The notes below the pieces were generated by a model. That model saw nothing but the letters and a program-made list of their open reading frames with translations, was not told where the DNA came from and searched no databases. A program made the position numbers and the translations under genes. From Streptomyces sp. NBC_01142 (lineage in GTDB: Bacteria > Actinomycetota > Actinomycetes > Streptomycetales > Streptomycetaceae), in the NCBI RefSeq assembly GCF_026341125.1, contig NZ_JAPEOR010000001.1, positions 1,488,001 to 1,552,000 of the forward strand: DNA of 64,000 nt, given 5' to 3'. Positions 9,014 to 18,223 of this stretch are shown one piece after another; positions within the stretch are counted from its first letter, which is position 1, and every line of letters begins with the position of its first letter.

Positions 9014-11094
9014 GCCTTGCCACCTTCGCTGCCCACCCGACGGCCGTCACACTCAAGGATCCGTACGTCCTGCACGGCCGTCAGCTGCGGTCCGGAATCC
9101 GCCTGGAGGACACCTCCCGCTACAGCCATGACATCTGGGTCCTGACCCCCGCCCGCCTCAAGGCCCACGAACATTCCATGATCCTGAACTTCCCCACCCT
9201 GCCGCAGCGGTTCCACCCGTCCGCGAAGCGGCTGTTCTATGCACTGCTGTCTCTGGAGGCGCCGGACGGCGAGGACCCTCCCGGGATCTCGACCATCCGC
9301 GGCAAGTTCACCGAGATCAAGAGGTTCCTGAAGTGGCTCGACCGCCGATGGCCGCCGGAGCGGAACGAACTGTCCGAACTCTCGCCCAGAGACCTCGATG
9401 ACTACCGCAAGTACCTCCTGGCCCGGTTCCCGAACAGCCAGGCACAACGCGAACGCTCCCGGGCACCCCTGCGATTGTTCTGGCGCTGGCGCCGCCACCT
9501 CGGCGAGGACGCACTCCGCTTCGACCCGCTCCACCTCGACGGCTGGGGCGAGTCCCGGCCGACCAAGAGCAGGGAGAACGACACGGCCCGGCTCCCCGAG
9601 GACGTGCTTGGTCCCCTGTTGATCTGGGCCCTGCGGTTCATCGACGACTTCGCGCCCGACATCCTTGAGGCCGACCGGCAGTGGCATGAGGCCCGCGCGG
9701 ATCGGCCTGCCCGGAACTCGGCTCACACGAGTGTTGGAGCAAGGCTGGAGAAACTGCTCGGCGAGTACGTCGCCGTCGGACGTCCGCTGCCCGGCTACAA
9801 GGGAGAGCCGAGCCTCTTTCACCTCGCTGGCATCCTCGGCTGCGACCGCACGAGCGCTGACCGGCACCGCCATCTGATCGACGCCGCGGCGACCGTCGTC
9901 GGTGTCACCGAGGCCGCGTTCGTCGAGGACGTCCGAGGACGTCTGGACGAGAAGCCCTGGATCGAGTCGATCACGACCGACCACACGACGGCCGACAGCC
10001 TGGCCCGGGTCGCCCGCCACCTGCAGGCCGCCTGCTACATCGTGATCGCCTTCCTCAGCGGCATGCGGGACTCCGAGGTCAAACACATCAGGCGGGGCTG
10101 CCTGGAGATCAAGTGCGACGAAGACGGCCGGCCCTACCGCTGGAAGCTCCACAGCTTGGCCTTCAAGGGGGAGGAGGACGTCGCCGGAGTCCCGGCGACC
10201 TGGACGGTCAACGCGGCCGTCGCCCGCGCGGTCAAGGTCCTCGAACAGCTCCAACCACCGGCCCAGAGGCACCTGTTCGGTCGCCTCCTCCACGGCTCCG
10301 GGTCCCACAAAGGCACCAACGACGCCCTCGGCAACAACGCGACCAACACGCACCTCAATGAGTTTGCCGCGTTCGTGAACCGCCTCTGCACCAACCATGC
10401 ACGCACCGACACCATCGCCGCCGGGCCCGGCCAGCCGCTCAGGCTCAGGACCAGCCATTTCCGGCGCACTCTGGCCTGGTTCATCGCCCGGCGCCCCGGC
10501 GGCGTCATCGCCGGCGCCATCCAATACCGCCACCACAGCATCCAGATGTTCGAGGGATATGCAGGCACCAGCGACTCCGGCTTCCGAGCCGAGGTCGAGA
10601 GCGAGCAGGCGATCGCCCGCGGCGAGGTCTACATGGAGATGATCGAAGCCCACCAGCACCTCGACCTCGCCGGGCCCTCGGCCGAGGAGGCTGCCCGCCG
10701 GCTGAAGGACTTCGGCGAGCGCGCGCAGTTCCAGGGCCAGGTCGCCCTGGACAAGCACCGCCTGAAACGGATCATGAAACGGCACGATCCGGCGGTCTAT
10801 CCCGGCGAATACATCACCTGCGTCAACGACTCCGCCAAAGCCCTCTGCGAGAAGGCGCGGGGCGGCAACAGCGAAGGACTTCCTTCGCACGGTGGCTGCA
10901 TGCCCCTGGCCTGCCGCAATGTCGCACTGACCGCCGAGAACGTCGCCGCCTGGCAGAGAGAGATCGCCCGCATCGACAAACGGCTCGCCTCCCGGCCGAC
11001 CCTGGCCCCCCGCCTCCGGCAGCGACTCCAGCACCGGCGGGCCGAGGTCGTGGAGTTCCTGACAGACAACGGGCAGGAGGCCGTCCCGGCATGA
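9010..11094 (+). CDS. Tyrosine recombinase, third of module (element A)
   Basis: 694-aa tyrosine recombinase. Catalytic positions are Arg353 in LSGMRDSEV, His483-x-x-Arg486 in SHFRRTLAW, His508/His509 in YRHHSIQM, and Tyr517 in FEGYAG. Conserved N-terminal words shared with the element B protein include SRYSHDIW and LNFPTLP. A C-terminal Cys cluster, C-x8-C-x16-C-x4-C, follows the catalytic domain and is also kept in element B. By size and architecture it resembles TnpB of Tn554-type elements. The ATG at 9010 overlaps the previous stop; the upstream frame to 8869 is an artefact of that overlap. Confidence 0.87.
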   Translation: MSLATFAAHPTAVTLKDPYVLHGRQLRSGIRLEDTSRYSHDIWVLTPARLKAHEHSMILNFPTLPQRFHPSAKRLFYALLSLEAPDGEDPPGISTIRGKFTEIKRFLKWLDRRWPPERNELSELSPRDLDDYRKYLLARFPNSQAQRERSRAPLRLFWRWRRHLGEDALRFDPLHLDGWGESRPTKSRENDTARLPEDVLGPLLIWALRFIDDFAPDILEADRQWHEARADRPARNSAHTSVGARLEKLLGEYVAVGRPLPGYKGEPSLFHLAGILGCDRTSADRHRHLIDAAATVVGVTEAAFVEDVRGRLDEKPWIESITTDHTTADSLARVARHLQAACYIVIAFLSGMRDSEVKHIRRGCLEIKCDEDGRPYRWKLHSLAFKGEEDVAGVPATWTVNAAVARAVKVLEQLQPPAQRHLFGRLLHGSGSHKGTNDALGNNATNTHLNEFAAFVNRLCTNHARTDTIAAGPGQPLRLRTSHFRRTLAWFIARRPGGVIAGAIQYRHHSIQMFEGYAGTSDSGFRAEVESEQAIARGEVYMEMIEAHQHLDLAGPSAEEAARRLKDFGERAQFQGQVALDKHRLKRIMKRHDPAVYPGEYITCVNDSAKALCEKARGGNSEGLPSHGGCMPLACRNVALTAENVAAWQREIARIDKRLASRPTLAPRLRQRLQHRRAEVVEFLTDNGQEAVPA

Positions 11095-11492
11095 CCCGCA
11101 GAGTCTCAGACCTCCCCGAGGCCCTGGTCCGCAAGCACCTCCAGGAGGTGCTGGACACCTGCCGCGAGACCAACACCAGGCCCAGCGTCCTCATGCTGGC
11201 TCGCCGCCTCGGCCTGACCAACACCACCTTCCGCCGCCGCTATCCCGAGGTCGCCCGGGAGATCGCCGACCACCGGGCAGTCCCTGTCACTCCGAGCAGC
11301 GGCCCGACCGAGCACGACAGGCTCGTCGCCCGCAACGCGAAACTCCGCCGACGGAACCGTGACCTGGCAGCTCAGCTTGCCCTCGCTGCGGCGCAGATCC
11401 AGCACCTCGCCCTCCGGAACGAACGGCTCCAGGAAGCACTAGAGACAGCGTCGAACGTCACCAGCATCAATAGGAAGCCCAGGCTTCGTTGA
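11091..11492 (+). CDS. Small HTH/coiled-coil protein, fourth of module (element A), TnpC-like
   Basis: 133-aa basic protein. The N-terminal half has an HTH-like segment (SVLMLARRLGLTNTTFRRRYPEV). The C-terminal half is a coiled coil of about 50 residues (KLRRRNRDLAAQLALAAAQ and on). Size, position and architecture match TnpC, the accessory factor of Tn554, and the 142-aa protein of element B, although direct sequence similarity between the two is limited. It starts in a 4-bp ATGA overlap with the recombinase. A likely role is directing or stabilising the recombinase complex; this is inference. Confidence 0.72.
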   Translation: MTRRVSDLPEALVRKHLQEVLDTCRETNTRPSVLMLARRLGLTNTTFRRRYPEVAREIADHRAVPVTPSSGPTEHDRLVARNAKLRRRNRDLAAQLALAAAQIQHLALRNERLQEALETASNVTSINRKPRLR

Positions 11493-11576
11493 GTCAGCAG
11501 CAACAAGATCTGTGCTAAGCCGCCGCTTCCGTGGGGGCCCAAGGCTGGGAGGCGGTCAACGGTCAGTTCTCAACCA

Positions 11577-11585
11577 CGTCCACAA
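11577..11585 (-). repeat. Right terminal inverted repeat of element A
   Basis: CGTCCACAA on the plus strand is the inverse of TTGTGGACG, matching the left end TTGTGCACG at 8 of 9 positions. comM homology resumes at base 11587. Confidence 0.6.
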
Positions 11586-12108
11586 CCTCGCTGCCAACCC
11601 ATGTCCCTGCGGCCGTCACACCCTGCACGGCGCGGGCTGCGAGTGCCCGCCGTCGGTGATCCGCCGGTACCAGGCGCGGCTGTCCGGGCCACTGCTCGAC
11701 CGTGTCGATCTGCGGGTCGGGGTCGAGCCGGTCAGCCGGAGCGACCTGCTCGGGCAGGGCGGGAGAGGCGAGACGTCGGCGGTCGTCGCCATACGGGTGA
11801 GGGAAGCCAGGGAGCGTTCGGCGGTACGGCTGCAAAGCACCCCATGGACCGTCAACAGCGAGGTGCCGGGCCACGAATTGCGTACGCGCTGGCCGCTGGC
11901 GACCGGTGCGATGGGTGCGGCCGAGCGGGACATGGAGCGGGGGCTGCTCACCGCCCGTGGTCTGGACCGGGTGCTGAGGGTGGCGTGGACGATCGCGGAC
12001 CTCGCCGGGCGGGACCGGCCACAGGCGTACGACGTTGACCTCGCCCTGGAGCTGCGTACGGGAATCTCGCGGGGCGCGGCCATGGCGGGTGTCGGGGGAG
12101 GCCCATGA
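11586..12108 (+). pseudogene. comM: ComM/YifB, C-terminal fragment
   Basis: Second half of the split comM gene, resuming with LAANPCPCG and containing the conserved arginine and lid regions (SGPLLDRVDLRV, then the C-terminal Mg-chelatase domain ending LELRTGISRGAAMA). No frameshift or internal stop is present, so excision of element A could restore the gene if the junction is precise. The frame stays open upstream into the element to a GTG at 11512, so a 198-aa fragment might be made. The last bases overlap the dprA start (ATGATG at 12105). Confidence 0.92.
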
Positions 12109-12655
12109 TGCCCGGGGCCGGAGACGGGAGGACAGGAGCAGCAGCCGGAGCCGGAGCCGGAGCCGGGAGGACAGGAGTGGGAGCGGGGAACGAGGAGCGA
12201 GTGGCGCGGGCCGGGCTGACGCGGGTGATCGAGCCGGGGGACGAACACGGCGGGCAGTGGCTGCGCGAGTGCGGGGCCAAGGAGCTCATGGCACGGCTCA
12301 CCTCCCCGGAGGGCGAGGTGCCCGCCTTCACCGGGGTGACGGCGCGACGACTCGCGGGCTATCGGATACGGGCGGCGAGGGCCGAGCCGGAGCGGGATCT
12401 GGCGGCGGTCGCCGCGGCCGGGGGCCGTTTCATCTGCCCCGGCGACAGGGAGTGGCCCACCCAGCTCGACGACCTCGGTGACGCCAGACCCATCGGTCTC
12501 TGGACGCGAGGCCAGGCCGACCTGCGGAAATGGGCGCTGCGCTCCGTCGCCGTCGTAGGGGCAAGAGCCTGCACGCCGTACGGAGCACATGTGGCGGCCG
12601 GCCTCGCCTCGGGACTCGCGGAGCGTGGCTGGGTCGTGGTGTCCGGCGCGGCGGC
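12105..12655 (+). pseudogene. dprA: DprA/Smf, N-terminal fragment (split by element B)
   Basis: First part of dprA, the single-strand DNA-binding RecA loader of transformation. The start overlaps the end of comM, so the pair was an operon. A Gly/Ala/Arg-rich low-complexity leader (GAGAGAGRTG, from GGAGCC repeats) precedes the helical domain and the start of the Rossmann-like domain (VAVVGARACTPYGAHVAAGLASGLAERGWVVVSGAA). Homology ends within the signature SGxAxGID, immediately before the F/Y-GID part. The frame stops at 12695 inside the element, giving a 196-aa fragment that lacks the DNA-binding core. Confidence 0.93.
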
Positions 12656-12671
12656 AGTTCTGTATCCAGTG
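12656..12671 (+). repeat. Left terminal inverted repeat of element B
   Basis: AGTTCTGTATCCAGTG; the outer and inner hexamers match the right end exactly in inverted orientation, and the four central bases differ. Confidence 0.8.
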
Positions 12672-12698
12672 ACAGTTGTTGCTGACACTCGATAAGGT
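12669..12698 (+). promoter_or_regulatory. Promoter of the element B recombinase module, overlapping the terminal repeat
   Basis: GTGACA (12669-12674) lies 18 bp before TAAGGT (12693-12698), and seven bases later comes the ATG at 12706. This is the usual geometry for a leaderless actinomycete gene. The -35 box overlaps the terminal repeat, so recombinase binding at the end could repress its own transcription. Confidence 0.55.
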
Positions 12699-12705
12699 CA
12701 CTCAT

Positions 12706-14166
12706 ATGGCGGAGTTGGAGCAGAGTGGCCGTTGTTGGCAGCTTCATCGGCACGCGCCGAGCCGTACGGAGGATGCCGTCGCCGAGCTACTGGGGGAAGT
12801 GCGGTCAGGCCATGCCGCTCGTACGGGGAACCTGGCTGTACACGACGGGCAGCGCTTCGTGATTGGTCCCGACGGTCGGCCCGATCTGCGGGTGAACTAC
12901 TGCCTGGGGTCGCCGAAGTGGCGGAAGATGGCCTGGCGCACGCAGCGGGACTACTCGTACTCGCTGATGGTGTGGCTGAATTACCTGCTCACGATCGGTG
13001 TGAACTGGTGGGACGCCGACGATGAGGTGGCGTCTGAGTTCCTGTTCTGGCGGGTCACGGATCCTGCGAACGAGGACACGGTGGAGACCGGGACGTTCGC
13101 CCGGGATCTCGCCGGGATGAAGAAGTTCTACAAGGTGGCCGCGCGTTTTGGGGTCGCCGATCCGTTCGCGGACATGGACGCGCCGAGCATCGTCCGGCAC
13201 GCGGACGTCAAGTGGCTCGATCCTGGGGGCTACACCCGATGGGTGGACCTGGGCATCCGGGGCTTCGATCTCCATGGTCGGCCGGATCCGTGGTGGAAGG
13301 GCCGCAACGAGCAACGGGACCGGGCGTTTTGCGACGGCCTCTACGGCAATGGTCTGCGCGTCTCGGAGTGGGCCAGCGTGGTGCTGCCCGAGCTGCCCGC
13401 CTACGACCGGCGGCGGGGCTTCTTCACCTGCGAGCTCGCCGAAGCCTGCGCGAAGGGTGGGTACGGGCACAAGTACTGGATGCCGAGGTCCTCTCTGCGC
13501 GGGGTGCTCGGCTACGTCGAAGGCGCCAGGGCGGCCGCAGTCCGGCGGGCCCAGGCGGCGGGCCGTTACGAGCGGATCGCCAACCGGCGCATCGTGCGGG
13601 CCGTTCACGGCAGGCATTCGGTGACGATGTCCTCGGCCGACGGCGGTTCTCAGCGGGAGGAGTGGAACGACGTCGGGCCGCAGACCCGGATGCTTTTGTT
13701 TCGCGAGACTGCGCAGGGGCTGGAGCCGGTGGCGCTGTGGTTGAACGAGGACGGCCTGCCGCGCGACGGCGGCGGCTGGGAGCACACCTTCGACGTCGCG
13801 AACGCGCGGATCGAGTCGCTCGGGCTGGAGAACTTCAGCTGCACCGCCCACATGCTGCGGCATTCGTTCTCGCTGAGGTGGTTTTCGGTCGGCAAGTTGA
13901 TCAAGTACGCACAGCTTGGGCACCTGACCGAGGACGAACAGCGCGACTTCCGCGAGGAGGTCGGCAACACCTGGCACTTGGTCCAGACGATGCTCGGGCA
14001 TCGCAGCGTCGAGACGACCAAGAGTGTCTACCTCGAGCCCTTCCGGACCCTGGAGGTGGAAGTGCTGCTGGCGCACGCCGACGGCTTCCCGGTCGCGTCG
14101 TTCATGGCGGATGTGTTCGCCGAGCATCCGTGGGTCCGCACCGATCCGCTGGTGGGGTCTCGGTGA
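12706..14166 (+). CDS. Tyrosine recombinase, first of module (element B)
   Basis: 486-aa tyrosine recombinase with a complete catalytic set: Arg218 in NGLRVSEW, His382-x-x-Arg385 in HMLRHSF, His432 in LGHRSVETT, and Tyr442 in SVYLEPF. It is the counterpart of the 515-aa protein in element A. The ATG at 12706 was chosen because a -10 box sits seven bases upstream and no Shine-Dalgarno sequence is present. The upstream frame from 12676 would start inside the promoter. It lies only 50 bp from the element end and overlaps the next gene by 4 bp. Confidence 0.9.
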   Translation: MAELEQSGRCWQLHRHAPSRTEDAVAELLGEVRSGHAARTGNLAVHDGQRFVIGPDGRPDLRVNYCLGSPKWRKMAWRTQRDYSYSLMVWLNYLLTIGVNWWDADDEVASEFLFWRVTDPANEDTVETGTFARDLAGMKKFYKVAARFGVADPFADMDAPSIVRHADVKWLDPGGYTRWVDLGIRGFDLHGRPDPWWKGRNEQRDRAFCDGLYGNGLRVSEWASVVLPELPAYDRRRGFFTCELAEACAKGGYGHKYWMPRSSLRGVLGYVEGARAAAVRRAQAAGRYERIANRRIVRAVHGRHSVTMSSADGGSQREEWNDVGPQTRMLLFRETAQGLEPVALWLNEDGLPRDGGGWEHTFDVANARIESLGLENFSCTAHMLRHSFSLRWFSVGKLIKYAQLGHLTEDEQRDFREEVGNTWHLVQTMLGHRSVETTKSVYLEPFRTLEVEVLLAHADGFPVASFMADVFAEHPWVRTDPLVGSR

Positions 14167-16064
14167 GCCGGGGCCGGCGGGCCGCCCTGCCGAGCGGGCC
14201 CAGGACCCGGTTTGGGCTGATGACGGCCGAGGACGGCCGCCGGGTCGTGCGGTGCTACAGCCAGGATGGCGAGGACCGGGTCGACTACGACGTGTCGGCG
14301 CTGGCCATGCCCGAAGCCCTGCGGGAGCCGCTGATCGCGGCTCTGGTCGGTCGCACCGCACCCGGAGCGGGGCTGACATCCCCCCACTCGTCCAGGAAGT
14401 CCTACCACGCTCTGATGGGGTTCGACCGCTACCTCACGGGCCTGAAAGCGGTCCCGCAGAGTGCGGCCGAGGTCACCCCCGAGCACTTCGAGGGGTACTA
14501 CGACCAGCGCAAGGCCGAGGGCATCAAGACCGCCTCGAACGAGCTGGCGGATCTGCGGCTGCTGCTGCTTCGAGTGGCGGGAATCAGCGACGCTCTGGCG
14601 GGCCGGCTCGCCGGGGCACTACCGGCCCGGCCCGAAGGCGAGCCGGCCCACAGCTACAGCCGGGACGAGCTGAAGCGGATCGCGCAGGCCGCACGGACGG
14701 CCCTGCGCTCGGCGGAGAAACGCATCCGCGGCAACCGCGAGTTGCTGGAGCAGTTCCGCGCGGGGGACCTCGACGTCAGCACCGATCTCCACCTGCGGCG
14801 GCGACTGCAGATCCTCGACCACGTGGATCGCGTCGGCGACGTTCCCCGCCGGATGCGCAAGTCCGGAGCGGTGGTTGCCTACGCGCCCGAGCCCTGGGTG
14901 ATGAAGCGCGGAAGGGTCAAGGACATCGTGGGATGGCTCTATCTGACCCCGGAGGAAATCGCCGCCGCCGCAGTGCTGTTCGGCGTGATGACGGGCCAGA
15001 ATCCAGAGCCGATCTTGAAGATGACGGCCGCCCACCATCGGGCGGATGGTGGCGTCGGGCCCGGCACGGCGATCGTCGGCCTGCGCAAGCCGCGTCGCCA
15101 GAGCCGGGCCTACATGGACCTTGCCCTGACCGAGGTCCCGGACTGGATCAGCATCCCTGAACAACCTGATCAGATCTCTACCCGGGACATCCTGCACACG
15201 CCCTTCGGTCTCTACGTCCTGGTCCACGAACTGACCGCACGGGCCCGGCACTTCGCCGGCGGCAACCGCCTCCTGGTCGCCTACATGGTCAGCGGCGGCG
15301 GTCCGGGCACGGCCAAGGGCCGGGGATGGCGCCCGATCCGGACGGACGGAGCTCTGATCAGCAAGCTCGGCAGGGACTGGCAGCTGCCCGCGGACGAGGT
15401 GGACGAGGAGGGGCAGCCGCTGCCGCTGCGGCCGCTGCGGCTGGAGACGCTGCGGATGACCTACATCGAGCTCCACCAGAAGCCCGTCGCCCACACACGG
15501 CGGACAGCGACCCGCTACCTGGTCCGCAACCGCGGCAACATCAACGAATACCGCGAGGTCGTGGCCAAGGCCCTGAACACCGAGGTCGCCAAGGCACGGG
15601 CCCGGTCCAAGATCATCACGATGAGTGCCGAGCAGGTGGCCCACGCGCAGGAGAACGCCGACGAGGTTGCCGCCGAGATGGGGCTGGAGCCGATGGTGCT
15701 GAAGAAGATGATCGCGGGGGAGTTGGACACGGTGCTGGGGGCCTGCACCGACAACAACAACGGCTCCTACAACCCGGGGGAGCCCTGCCGGGCCTCGCTC
15801 CTGCTCTGCCTGGACTGCGAATGCGCCAGGGCCTTGCCCCGGCACCTTCCGCTGCAGGTCGTCGTGCATGACCGGCTCGCCGAGCGGCGCGAGCAGATGG
15901 GCTCGCTGCAGTGGGCCGAGCGGTTCGCCGGCCCGCACGCACAGCTGGCCGATCTGCTGGACCAGGCGGACGACACGGCCGTCGAAGATGCCCGCAGGTC
16001 CGTCGGGCCGGACGAGCGCAAACTCGCGGACCGCCTGCTGAACAGGGAGCTCGACATCCGATGA
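14163..16064 (+). CDS. Degenerate recombinase-family protein with Cys cluster, second of module (element B)
   Basis: 633-aa protein, counterpart of the 638-aa protein in element A. In the recombinase-like half, box I reads TGQNPEPIL, with Asn where the catalytic Arg should be; the box II region reads ETLRMTY, with His replaced but Arg kept. A His and Tyr remain in AHTRRTATRYL. The C-terminus has C-x13-C-x6-C-x2-C-x1-C, the same cluster as in element A. The shared loss of Arg I in both modules suggests a conserved accessory role rather than decay. The GTG start overlaps the preceding TGA; the longer upstream frame is not coding. Confidence 0.77.
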   Translation: MSRGRRAALPSGPRTRFGLMTAEDGRRVVRCYSQDGEDRVDYDVSALAMPEALREPLIAALVGRTAPGAGLTSPHSSRKSYHALMGFDRYLTGLKAVPQSAAEVTPEHFEGYYDQRKAEGIKTASNELADLRLLLLRVAGISDALAGRLAGALPARPEGEPAHSYSRDELKRIAQAARTALRSAEKRIRGNRELLEQFRAGDLDVSTDLHLRRRLQILDHVDRVGDVPRRMRKSGAVVAYAPEPWVMKRGRVKDIVGWLYLTPEEIAAAAVLFGVMTGQNPEPILKMTAAHHRADGGVGPGTAIVGLRKPRRQSRAYMDLALTEVPDWISIPEQPDQISTRDILHTPFGLYVLVHELTARARHFAGGNRLLVAYMVSGGGPGTAKGRGWRPIRTDGALISKLGRDWQLPADEVDEEGQPLPLRPLRLETLRMTYIELHQKPVAHTRRTATRYLVRNRGNINEYREVVAKALNTEVAKARARSKIITMSAEQVAHAQENADEVAAEMGLEPMVLKKMIAGELDTVLGACTDNNNGSYNPGEPCRASLLLCLDCECARALPRHLPLQVVVHDRLAERREQMGSLQWAERFAGPHAQLADLLDQADDTAVEDARRSVGPDERKLADRLLNRELDIR

Positions 16065-18223
16065 CATCCCCCGCCCCGATCATGCTCGGCGAGCCGGACG
16101 GCCTTCCCGAAGGACTTCCGGAAGGCACCATCTGGCCGGGCCCGGACACGCTCGTGCTGATGAACCGCGAGGTGGCCAGTGACGTCGATCCGGCGCGGTT
16201 GTCGCGCTTCGCGGACATGCGCTGGGACCTCAACCCCGGGATCTTCGAGGCCCATGCCCGGTCGCAGTCCCTGAACTTCGAGACCATCCCTGAGCCGTTG
16301 CGGCTGGCCACGAAGTTCTACGTCTGGCAGTTGATCAACCACCCGAAGTCCCGCACCATGCGGCGCTCGGCGACGGGCCGGACCGCGCTCCACACGATCG
16401 AGATCCTCTTCTACGGCTCCCTGCAGCCCGTCATGAAGTGGTTCGTGGCTCAGGGGATCACCGAGTTCTGCCAGGTCACCCACGAGATGCTCTGGGAGTA
16501 TCTGGATGCGCTCGACGCGGACGGCGTCGCCACTACCAAGCGCTATCGCCGCATCACCGAAGTTCGACGGCTGTGGATTCACCGCAGCATTCTGCCGTTC
16601 TACCTGCGGCTTCCCGAGGCGCCTCCCTGGGACGGCGAAGACACCAAGGACCTGCTCGAGCGAACCCGCGGCGACCGGGAGAACCGCACGAAACGGATCA
16701 GCGAGCACACGATGCAGCCGCTGCTGCGGTGGTCTATTCGCTTCCTGGAGGACTTCAGCGACGACATCCTGGCCGCCTGGGACGAGTACCAGATCCTGTT
16801 GGCCCGGCGCCCGGAGCGCATGCGGGGCAAACGGCGTCTGCGGAAGCCCGGCGAACTGCAGGCCGATGTCGTGGCCTACCTCGACGGGCTCCGCAGCCGG
16901 GGCGAGAGCCTGCCCGGCACCCGCCGTGACGACGGCACTGTGGATCTTGCCTGGCGTCACATTGCGTCTCTGCTCAACTGCTCGGGCTCGCTTCAGCTCA
17001 CCTCGTCCGGCCGCATGATCATGGAATCGGGTCTGCCCGTCAGCGGCGACATCAACCTCGTTTGCCCCGTCACCGCCGAGCTGGACGGGCTGCCTTGGCA
17101 TCCCCGGGTCACGTTCACCCAGGCCCCGCGGCTGGCGCGGTTGTTGAGCACAGCCTGCTTCGTCATCGTCACCTACCTTTCGGGCGCGCGCGTCGGCGAG
17201 GTCCTCAACCTGCGGCGGGGCTGTGTCAGCTTCGACAAGGACACCGGCTTGTGGTTGCTCAAGGGGCTCTACTTCAAGGGCGCCGAGGACGAGGACGGCA
17301 ACAAGATCCCGGAGGGCACCGTCCGTGAGGACCCCTGGGTGGTCATCGAGATCGTCTCCCGGGCCGTTGAGATCCTGGAGCGACTGCACGAGAGTCACCT
17401 GCTCTTCCCGAACCGGCTCATCCCGATCAAGCAGACGCCCGGCAAGGAACCGAAACGCCGCGGTGAAGCCCGCTCGGACCGCATCATCGCCGAAGATATG
17501 GCCACGTTCATGGCCTGGGTCAACGAGCGCTGCCAGCAACTGGGCCGCAAGGATCACATCCCGACCGACGCCGCTGGACCGATCGCAGCCAGTCGCTTCC
17601 GGCGGACTTTGGCTTGGTTCATCCGGCGCAAGCCCCGCGGCTTGATCGCCGCATCCATTCAATATGGACACGCCCACACCCAAATGCTGCAGGGTTACGC
17701 GGGTTCCTACGAGGCCGGCTTCCTGGACGAGTACGCATTCGAGGACTGGCTCTTCCGCATGGAAGGCATCGCCGAGGATGAACGACGCCTTCTCGCAGGT
17801 GAGCACGTCAGCGGACCCGCCGCCGACGCCTACCGCTACCGCGTCCAGGCCGCCAGCCGCGAGTTCGCCGGCCGCGTCCTGACCAGCGAACGGCAAGCGC
17901 GCGACCTGCTCGGCGACCCGCTCCTGCAGATCCACCATGGTGAGGGAATGACCTGCGTCCTCAACCCCGCCGTCGCAGCCTGCCAGCTCAGAGGCTCAGC
18001 GGACGACCCCATGGTCACCCCCGACACCGACGACTGCCGCCCCAACTGCCAGTGCCTCGCCCGCACCGACCGGGACATCGAGATCAACAAAGAACGCGCC
18101 GCTGAACTCGCCGAGATCGTCGACGACCCCCTCGCCCCAGCCATCCGTCACGCGCGCGAGCAGCATGAACTCAACCGGCTCCGCGCAATCATCGAACATC
18201 ATCAGCGCGGAGCCCAGGAATGA
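16061..18223 (+). CDS. Tyrosine recombinase, third of module (element B)
   Basis: 720-aa tyrosine recombinase. Arg377 lies in LSGARVGEV; the HxxR box reads SRFRRTLAW, with Arg512 at the His position and Arg515 kept; then His537 in QYGHAHTQM and Tyr546 in QGYAG. N-terminal words SRFADMRW and LNFETIP match the element A protein. The Cys cluster C-x8-C-x17-C-x3-C is conserved with one residue of spacing change. The ATG at 16061 is in a 4-bp overlap with the preceding stop. It is probably the TnpB-like catalytic partner of the first recombinase. Confidence 0.88.
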   Translation: MTSPAPIMLGEPDGLPEGLPEGTIWPGPDTLVLMNREVASDVDPARLSRFADMRWDLNPGIFEAHARSQSLNFETIPEPLRLATKFYVWQLINHPKSRTMRRSATGRTALHTIEILFYGSLQPVMKWFVAQGITEFCQVTHEMLWEYLDALDADGVATTKRYRRITEVRRLWIHRSILPFYLRLPEAPPWDGEDTKDLLERTRGDRENRTKRISEHTMQPLLRWSIRFLEDFSDDILAAWDEYQILLARRPERMRGKRRLRKPGELQADVVAYLDGLRSRGESLPGTRRDDGTVDLAWRHIASLLNCSGSLQLTSSGRMIMESGLPVSGDINLVCPVTAELDGLPWHPRVTFTQAPRLARLLSTACFVIVTYLSGARVGEVLNLRRGCVSFDKDTGLWLLKGLYFKGAEDEDGNKIPEGTVREDPWVVIEIVSRAVEILERLHESHLLFPNRLIPIKQTPGKEPKRRGEARSDRIIAEDMATFMAWVNERCQQLGRKDHIPTDAAGPIAASRFRRTLAWFIRRKPRGLIAASIQYGHAHTQMLQGYAGSYEAGFLDEYAFEDWLFRMEGIAEDERRLLAGEHVSGPAADAYRYRVQAASREFAGRVLTSERQARDLLGDPLLQIHHGEGMTCVLNPAVAACQLRGSADDPMVTPDTDDCRPNCQCLARTDRDIEINKERAAELAEIVDDPLAPAIRHAREQHELNRLRAIIEHHQRGAQE

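Larger units (their letters stand above)
3886..11585 (+). mobile_element. Element A: tyrosine-recombinase quartet element inserted in comM
   Basis: About 7.7 kb interrupts comM exactly between RFLMV and LAANPCPCG. The edges are marked by an imperfect inverted repeat, TTGTGCACG at 3886-3894 and CGTCCACAA at 11577-11585 (8 of 9 positions). A further ACTGACC on each side appears at slightly different distances. The flanking comM DNA carries TCGC on both sides (3882-3885 and 11588-11591), consistent with a short core or overlap sequence. Contents in order: a two-TM protein (minus), an HTH-TPR regulator, three recombinase-family genes and a small HTH/coiled-coil gene. The exact ends are inferred from where comM homology stops and may be off by a few bases. 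Confidence 0.88.

Noticed and set aside
8878..11034. 718-codon minus-strand open frame over the third recombinase gene of element A
   Set aside because: The plus strand codes for a recombinase with all catalytic residues; the minus frame lacks any recognisable domain and has no ribosome-binding site.
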